Shown here in pieces: positions 14,499-17,926 of a DNA stretch of 17,926 nt. Where the stretch lies: contig OMUX01000326.1 of NCBI GenBank assembly GCA_900314345.1, positions 1 to 17,926 on the forward strand, given 5' to 3'. Made by a program: the position numbers and the translations under genes. This stretch comes from an uncultured Erysipelotrichaceae bacterium. Lineage in GTDB: Bacteria; Bacillota_I; Bacilli_A; Erysipelotrichales; Erysipelotrichaceae. The notes under the pieces are model-generated. The model was given only the letters and a program-made list of their open reading frames with translations. It was not told the origin of the DNA and ran no database searches. How positions within the stretch are numbered: the first letter of the stretch is position 1; every line of letters begins with the position of its first letter.

Positions 14499-15359
14499 TT
14501 ATTCCCCTTTGTCCAGGAATTTCAGGATCGCATCCTTGTTAGCTTCCATGTCATCATAGCCAAGCTGGTAGAGCTTTGCACAGTTTTCCGGAGAACCCTT
14601 GAACCTGCTCATCTTGATATCCCTGGAAGGACGGATGTTCAATGCCTGTCCTTTGGCAGTCAGGTCATTGATCAGATCCATCTGCTTGTAGTAGTTGAGG
14701 TGGCGTACCTTGTAGTTTGCCACAATGGAAGGCCACTGCTTATACACAATCTTCATTAAGAAGATCACGAATTTCGAGGCAGGCTTCCTGACATAGTCAG
14801 CCGGCTTTGTGGTGATGATGAGGTTTCTTGTCACACCGTTGTCCACAGCCCTCTGGATCGGAATCATGTCAATGATGCCGCCGTCGAGAAGCTTCTTCCC
14901 GTCAAATTCCACGATTGCCGAAGCTACCGGAAGAGAGGCAGCCGCACGCAGCACGGTCAGATTGTCATCCAGGTATTCCGAACCGAAGTAGATGGTCTTG
15001 CCCTGATCCAGATCATAGGCACCGACTTCAATCGGGGCATGTTCCTCCTTGAGTTTGTGCACAGTCATATGTTCCTTGCCGATCAGGTCATCATCAAAGA
15101 TGTGCTTGTAGGCAACATAGTAGCCTTCCTTCCTGAAGGCCTTGATGCCGACATTCTCCGGGTCTGCCGCATAGTTCACGGACATGTTGTGAGGAACCTT
15201 CTTATCCCCCTGCCAGAAGCTTGTCAGATATGCGGCACCGCTTGAAATACCTACACCGTAGTCAAATGTCACGTGATTGTCCGTCAGCCAGGCAAGTGCG
15301 CCTGCCGTATAGGCGCCGCGCATTCCGCCGCCTTCCAGTACCAGTCCTGTCTTTTCCAT
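14499..15359 (-). CDS. Patatin-like phospholipase family protein
   Basis: This is a probable serine lipase or acyl hydrolase of the patatin fold, in the bacterial YjjU-like group. The 286 residues show the oxyanion loop GGGMRG (10-15), the nucleophile elbow GISSG (37-41) with S39, and the catalytic Asp of the dyad in DGG (159-161), followed by IIDMIPIQRA. A hydrophobic patch at about 199-206 (FVIFLMKIV) may help membrane contact; there is no signal peptide, so it should be cytoplasmic. The length fits the family. GAAGG is about 4 bases before the ATG, and the amidase stop lies 6 bases upstream, so it belongs to the cls-amidase-patatin series. The neighbouring phospholipid synthase suggests a part in lipid turnover, which is inference. 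Substrate is unknown. Confidence 0.92.
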   Translation of the reverse strand: MEKTGLVLEGGGMRGAYTAGALAWLTDNHVTFDYGVGISSGAAYLTSFWQGDKKVPHNMSVNYAADPENVGIKAFRKEGYYVAYKHIFDDDLIGKEHMTVHKLKEEHAPIEVGAYDLDQGKTIYFGSEYLDDNLTVLRAAASLPVASAIVEFDGKKLLDGGIIDMIPIQRAVDNGVTRNLIITTKPADYVRKPASKFVIFLMKIVYKQWPSIVANYKVRHLNYYKQMDLINDLTAKGQALNIRPSRDIKMSRFKGSPENCAKLYQLGYDDMEANKDAILKFLDKGE

Positions 15360-15365
15360 ATACCT

Positions 15366-16142
15366 TCACTCCTCCGCTTCCGCTGAAGCCTGCGGCACAG
15401 CTGTCGGTTCTGCTTCCTGCATCAGCTGCGCATAGTCATCCTTTACCATCTGCTGAAACACACTCACCCTGCCTTCGGTGATCATGCGGTGCGGACAGAT
15501 CTTGTCCATGAAGTCTTCATGGAGCCGCAGATCATCCGGTGTCAGATCATATGCCTTCATGAGGCTTGCCGCAAGCATCGCACCATTCGCCAGGGTCGCG
15601 TCATAATCATTGCCGATATTCACGCATAATTCAATCCCGATCCCGTTCATATTGCCGCCGTCCTTCGTCCGGTTGTCGCCGGCGTTCCAGGCAATTTCAT
15701 TATCCGGGATGTTGTGGTAGATGGAATGATCATCGACGGTGTAATGCCAGGCTGTGATATCCGTGCCGTTCTCCGTCAGGTAGGTGTTGTGTGCTTCCGC
15801 ATCCGCAGAATCCCTGCGGTTATCCGTCTCATGGATCACGATATAGCGGATCTCACGCACTTCCCCCGGTCTTCTTGCGGAGCCCCAGGGAATATAACTG
15901 TGTACAACGGGAATATCTCCTGCATCTGCGAGCTCCACATTCGTGGTCCAGTACTGTCTTCCAGGATCCGACGGTTCAGAAGATGCAGAAGGCCTGGCAG
16001 CTTCTGAAGGCACCAGGCTTTTCTGATGCCGTACCAGCGCCGCAAAGACAAGCAGTGCGATGGCAATCATCAGGGAAAGCATGATCACAAGCATCTGCTT
16101 TCTGGAGACATCCTTTTTTGTTTCTCTTCTTCTCTTCTTCAT
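15366..16142 (-). CDS. Membrane-anchored N-acetylmuramoyl-L-alanine amidase (Amidase_2 type)
   Basis: This enzyme probably cuts the amide bond between muramic acid and the stem peptide. From ATG 16140-16142 it has 258 residues: a basic start (MKKRRRETKK), a transmembrane helix at about 17-37, a Ser/Pro-rich linker (about 42-62), and the catalytic domain at about 78-235. The zinc site fits H104 in IVIHETDN, H208 in LRLHEDF and C216 in KICPHR. K214 and E171 in GIGIELCVN match catalytic positions of T7 lysozyme-like and PlyL-like amidases. The C-terminal tail is acidic. An in-frame TTG at 16158-16160 could add six residues, but ATG directly follows the cls stop (one base apart) and gives a natural basic start. 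Neither has a good Shine-Dalgarno, so coupling to cls is likely. Confidence 0.92.
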   Translation of the reverse strand: MKKRRRETKKDVSRKQMLVIMLSLMIAIALLVFAALVRHQKSLVPSEAARPSASSEPSDPGRQYWTTNVELADAGDIPVVHSYIPWGSARRPGEVREIRYIVIHETDNRRDSADAEAHNTYLTENGTDITAWHYTVDDHSIYHNIPDNEIAWNAGDNRTKDGGNMNGIGIELCVNIGNDYDATLANGAMLAASLMKAYDLTPDDLRLHEDFMDKICPHRMITEGRVSVFQQMVKDDYAQLMQEAEPTAVPQASAEAEE

Positions 16143-16143
16143 A

Positions 16144-17673
16144 TCAGAACAATGGCGCAAACAGGCTTACAAGGCTGATGACAATCCGCAGGGCCAGCGG
16201 TACCTTCCGGCAGTCTTCCAGCGTTACCTGATGCGACTGTGCAAGTCCCTTTTCAAAAGCTTCGCGCATGGAAACAGCAGTCTTCCTGTCATGGAACAGG
16301 ATGCCGTCTTCAAAGTGAAGGTAGTAGCTGCGGTAGTCTGTGTTGATCGAGCCCGCAAGCCCGCAGTCATCATCCGTCACGATGTTCTTGGTGTGGTTGA
16401 AGCCAGGGGTATATTCATAGATCTTCACACCGCCCCGAAGCAGTTCCTCATAGTTGCCCCGGGTCATCTGGAAGGCCATCTGCTTGTCCGGCACATGCGG
16501 TGTCAGAATCCGTACATCCACACCATTGGATGCCGCAAGGATCAAGGCGGTCTTCATGGCATCATTCAGGATCAGATACGGTGTATCAATGTATACATAC
16601 TTCCTTGCCGTATTGATCAGATTCAGATGTGCACTCAGTCCCATGTCCGCATCATCCGTCGGTGTATCGGAGAAAGGCTGGAAGAATCCTGTTTCATCAT
16701 ATGCCTGCTCCAGCGGCAGATGGTATCTGCTGTAGTCGATGTTGTCATCATCCTTCTTCAGGAAGCTGTACATTCCCAGGAACATGACGGTCATGGACCA
16801 TACTGCCTCGCCTTTGATCATCAATGCAGAATCCCGCCAGTATCCGAATCTTGTAATCCGGTTGACATATTCATCCGCAAGATTCAGGCCGCCCGTGAAT
16901 CCCACCTGATTGTCAATGATGGCAAGCTTGCGGTGATCCCTGTTGTTCATGGTGATCATCAGGGCTGGCCGCAGCCGGTTGAACTTATAGGTCTCAATGC
17001 CCATTTCATTCAATGTGCGGTCATAGCGGGCAGGAAGCGCCACACAGCCGAAGTCATCATAGATGATCTTGACCTCCACGCCTTCCTTCACCTTCTGCTT
17101 CAGCACATCCAGGGTTTCATCCCACATACTGCCCTTGTCAATGATGAAATACTCCAGGAAGATGAAACGCCTTGCCTTCTTCAGCTCTTCCAGGAATACA
17201 GGGAACCATTCCTCTCCGCTGCCGAAGTACTGTGCCTGTGTATGTTCACAGACCGGGAATCCTGACTTCTCAAGACCATAGGTGAACAGCCTCTTCTTCT
17301 CCGGGATTTTCTCATCCAGGTCCTTTCTGACATTCTCGTCCTGCGACAGCAGACCTTTCATGCGGTCGTTGGCATGGATCGTGCCATCAGCCAGAGACTG
17401 CGGCATCTTCCTTCCGACACACAGAAGATACATCGTGCATCCGAATACCGGAAGTGCAAGCATGAGAAAGCACCAGCCGATCTTGTAGGCGGAATCCTCC
17501 TGCCGGTTGATGACATATATGGACATGATGATGGCCAGGATTTCCGTCGAAGGCAGCGCCGCGTGCGCCACTGCCGTGTTGTAAAGCCAGCTGATCAGAA
17601 GCCAGATCTGCAGGGCGATCAGCACAATGCAGACAAACAGACGGCTGGACAGGATTTTCACGATCTTGCGCAT
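16144..17673 (-). CDS. cls: Cardiolipin synthase, phospholipase D family
   Basis: The enzyme joins two phosphatidylglycerol molecules into cardiolipin at the membrane. The 509 residues begin with hydrophobic segments at about 11-31, 42-56 and 66-86 (the PLDc_N anchor region). Both HKD motifs follow: H247, K249 and D254 in DHRKLAIIDN, then GFTGGLNLADEY; and H427, K429 and D434 in NHTKNIVTDD, then GLAGSINTDYRS. Length and layout fit bacterial Cls. No Shine-Dalgarno is seen before ATG 17671-17673. A TAGAAT at 17680-17685 would put a transcript start at or near the ATG. It is the first gene of the leftward cls-amidase-patatin-SDR-add series, and the stop is one base from the amidase ATG. Other PLD-family functions are possible but less likely with this N-terminus. 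Confidence 0.94.
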   Translation of the reverse strand: MRKIVKILSSRLFVCIVLIALQIWLLISWLYNTAVAHAALPSTEILAIIMSIYVINRQEDSAYKIGWCFLMLALPVFGCTMYLLCVGRKMPQSLADGTIHANDRMKGLLSQDENVRKDLDEKIPEKKRLFTYGLEKSGFPVCEHTQAQYFGSGEEWFPVFLEELKKARRFIFLEYFIIDKGSMWDETLDVLKQKVKEGVEVKIIYDDFGCVALPARYDRTLNEMGIETYKFNRLRPALMITMNNRDHRKLAIIDNQVGFTGGLNLADEYVNRITRFGYWRDSALMIKGEAVWSMTVMFLGMYSFLKKDDDNIDYSRYHLPLEQAYDETGFFQPFSDTPTDDADMGLSAHLNLINTARKYVYIDTPYLILNDAMKTALILAASNGVDVRILTPHVPDKQMAFQMTRGNYEELLRGGVKIYEYTPGFNHTKNIVTDDDCGLAGSINTDYRSYYLHFEDGILFHDRKTAVSMREAFEKGLAQSHQVTLEDCRKVPLALRIVISLVSLFAPLF

Positions 17674-17743
17674 ATCTTGATTCTATCGCAAACGCATGTC
17701 TGCCGTACATGTACACCATTGACACTTTGCTCAGACTGTACAG

Positions 17744-17780
17744 AAAAAAGACACCTTCACAGCGTCCATTTGAAGATGTC
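17744..17780 (-). terminator. Intrinsic terminator of the GNAT gene
   Basis: Minus strand: GACATCTTCA (17771-17780) pairs with TGAAGGTGTC (17750-17759) over 10 bp with one T-G pair, around an 11-base loop. TTTTTT (17744-17749) follows directly. The first arm and loop lie in the last codons of the acetyltransferase, and the second arm contains its TGA stop. It isolates the cls operon from upstream transcription. Confidence 0.8.
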
Positions 17781-17926
17781 CTTGACCTTTTCACCTCTTT
17801 GATAGAGCCAGTGCGTGGAAGGAACATCCACTGTCTCCAGGTATGTGCCGCCCAGTTTCTCGAGTGTCTTCAGGCTTGCGATATTGTCAGGAGAACAGGT
17901 GATGATGATTTCCTGCATGCCTTTCT
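17757..17926 (-). CDS. GNAT-family N-acetyltransferase, C-terminal fragment cut by the window edge
   Basis: Reading the minus strand in from the right edge gives 55 codons without a stop up to TGA at 17757-17759; the 5' part is outside the window. The visible protein starts KGMQEIIITCSPDNIAS and goes on with LKTLEKLGGTYLETVDVP, STHWLYQRG and EKVKDIFKWTL. The pattern of an acidic/Asn loop (PDNIAS), a short helix (LKTLEKLGG) and a final strand is the end of a GNAT acyl-CoA transferase: the N-x-x-S helix and the K-x-G-G turn are typical. HWLYQRG near the end is shared by a common group of Firmicutes GNAT proteins. The acetyl acceptor cannot be guessed. Codon use is like its neighbours. Confidence 0.8.
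   Translation of the reverse strand, partial: KGMQEIIITCSPDNIASLKTLEKLGGTYLETVDVPSTHWLYQRGEKVKDIFKWTL

Noticed and set aside
14499..15359. Patatin gene as part of a CBASS-like anti-phage system
   Set aside because: No nucleotidyltransferase, sensor or other defence gene is adjacent; the protein resembles the housekeeping YjjU-like group, and its neighbours are envelope enzymes.
16060..17265. Long open frame (401 codons) on the plus strand opposite cls and the amidase start
   Set aside because: Antisense to cls with both HKD motifs; no motif of its own and no ribosome site noticed.
17719..17724. TTGACA on the plus strand, a perfect -35 hexamer
   Set aside because: No -10 box at 16-18 bases (the position reads AGAAAA), and it would point antisense into the GNAT gene.
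17387..17827. 146-codon minus-strand frame spanning the cls start and the gap to its right
   Set aside because: It runs out of frame through cls and across the GNAT terminator; the true genes here are cls and the GNAT fragment in other frames.

Overview
The window is an ordinary-looking stretch of a Firmicutes chromosome with visibly balanced base composition. It is packed with genes: no gap without a gene exceeds about 110 bases. The gene order pcrA-ligA-gatC-gatA-gatB-(unknown)-rlmD is close to the Bacillus subtilis arrangement (pcrA-ligA ... gatCAB ... rlmCD). The divergent LigA, the short GatA and the set of envelope genes suggest an Erysipelotrichia-like or clostridial gut or oral bacterium. 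That placement is an inference from protein features, not a database result. I see no mobile element, phage gene, CRISPR array, tRNA or rRNA.

Left block, bases 14-9456, all on the minus strand. Transcription runs pcrA (repair helicase), ligA (NAD-dependent ligase), gatC-gatA-gatB (tRNA amidotransferase), a one-pass membrane protein of unknown function, then rlmD (23S rRNA m5U methyltransferase). Genes are 1-50 bases apart. A good internal promoter overlaps the ligA stop codon and would drive gatCAB separately. A hairpin followed by a T-rich stretch separates the unknown gene from rlmD.

Middle block, 9569-12403, plus strand. Three genes overlap at their ends: a class I SAM-dependent methyltransferase of the RlmI/PF10672 kind, an RluA-type pseudouridine synthase, and a membrane-anchored VanY-type (M15) D,D-carboxypeptidase. 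This block diverges from pcrA. The shared control region holds a perfect 10-base inverted repeat whose two arms each carry an extended -10 box facing outward.

Right block, 12397-17673, minus strand. Transcription runs cls (cardiolipin synthase), an anchored N-acetylmuramoyl-L-alanine amidase, a patatin-like lipase, an NAD-dependent epimerase/SDR protein and add (adenosine deaminase). The first three act on membrane lipid or the cell wall. The block converges on the carboxypeptidase gene; the stop codons overlap, and each strand's terminator hairpin lies inside the other strand's coding sequence. At the right edge, 17757-17926 is the C-terminal end of a GNAT acetyltransferase gene, followed by a clear intrinsic terminator.

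I found no convincing new multi-gene system. The points most worth checking are the symmetric divergent promoter, the reciprocal embedded terminators, the unusual LigA, the unknown protein in the gat operon, and the lipid/wall gene cluster.
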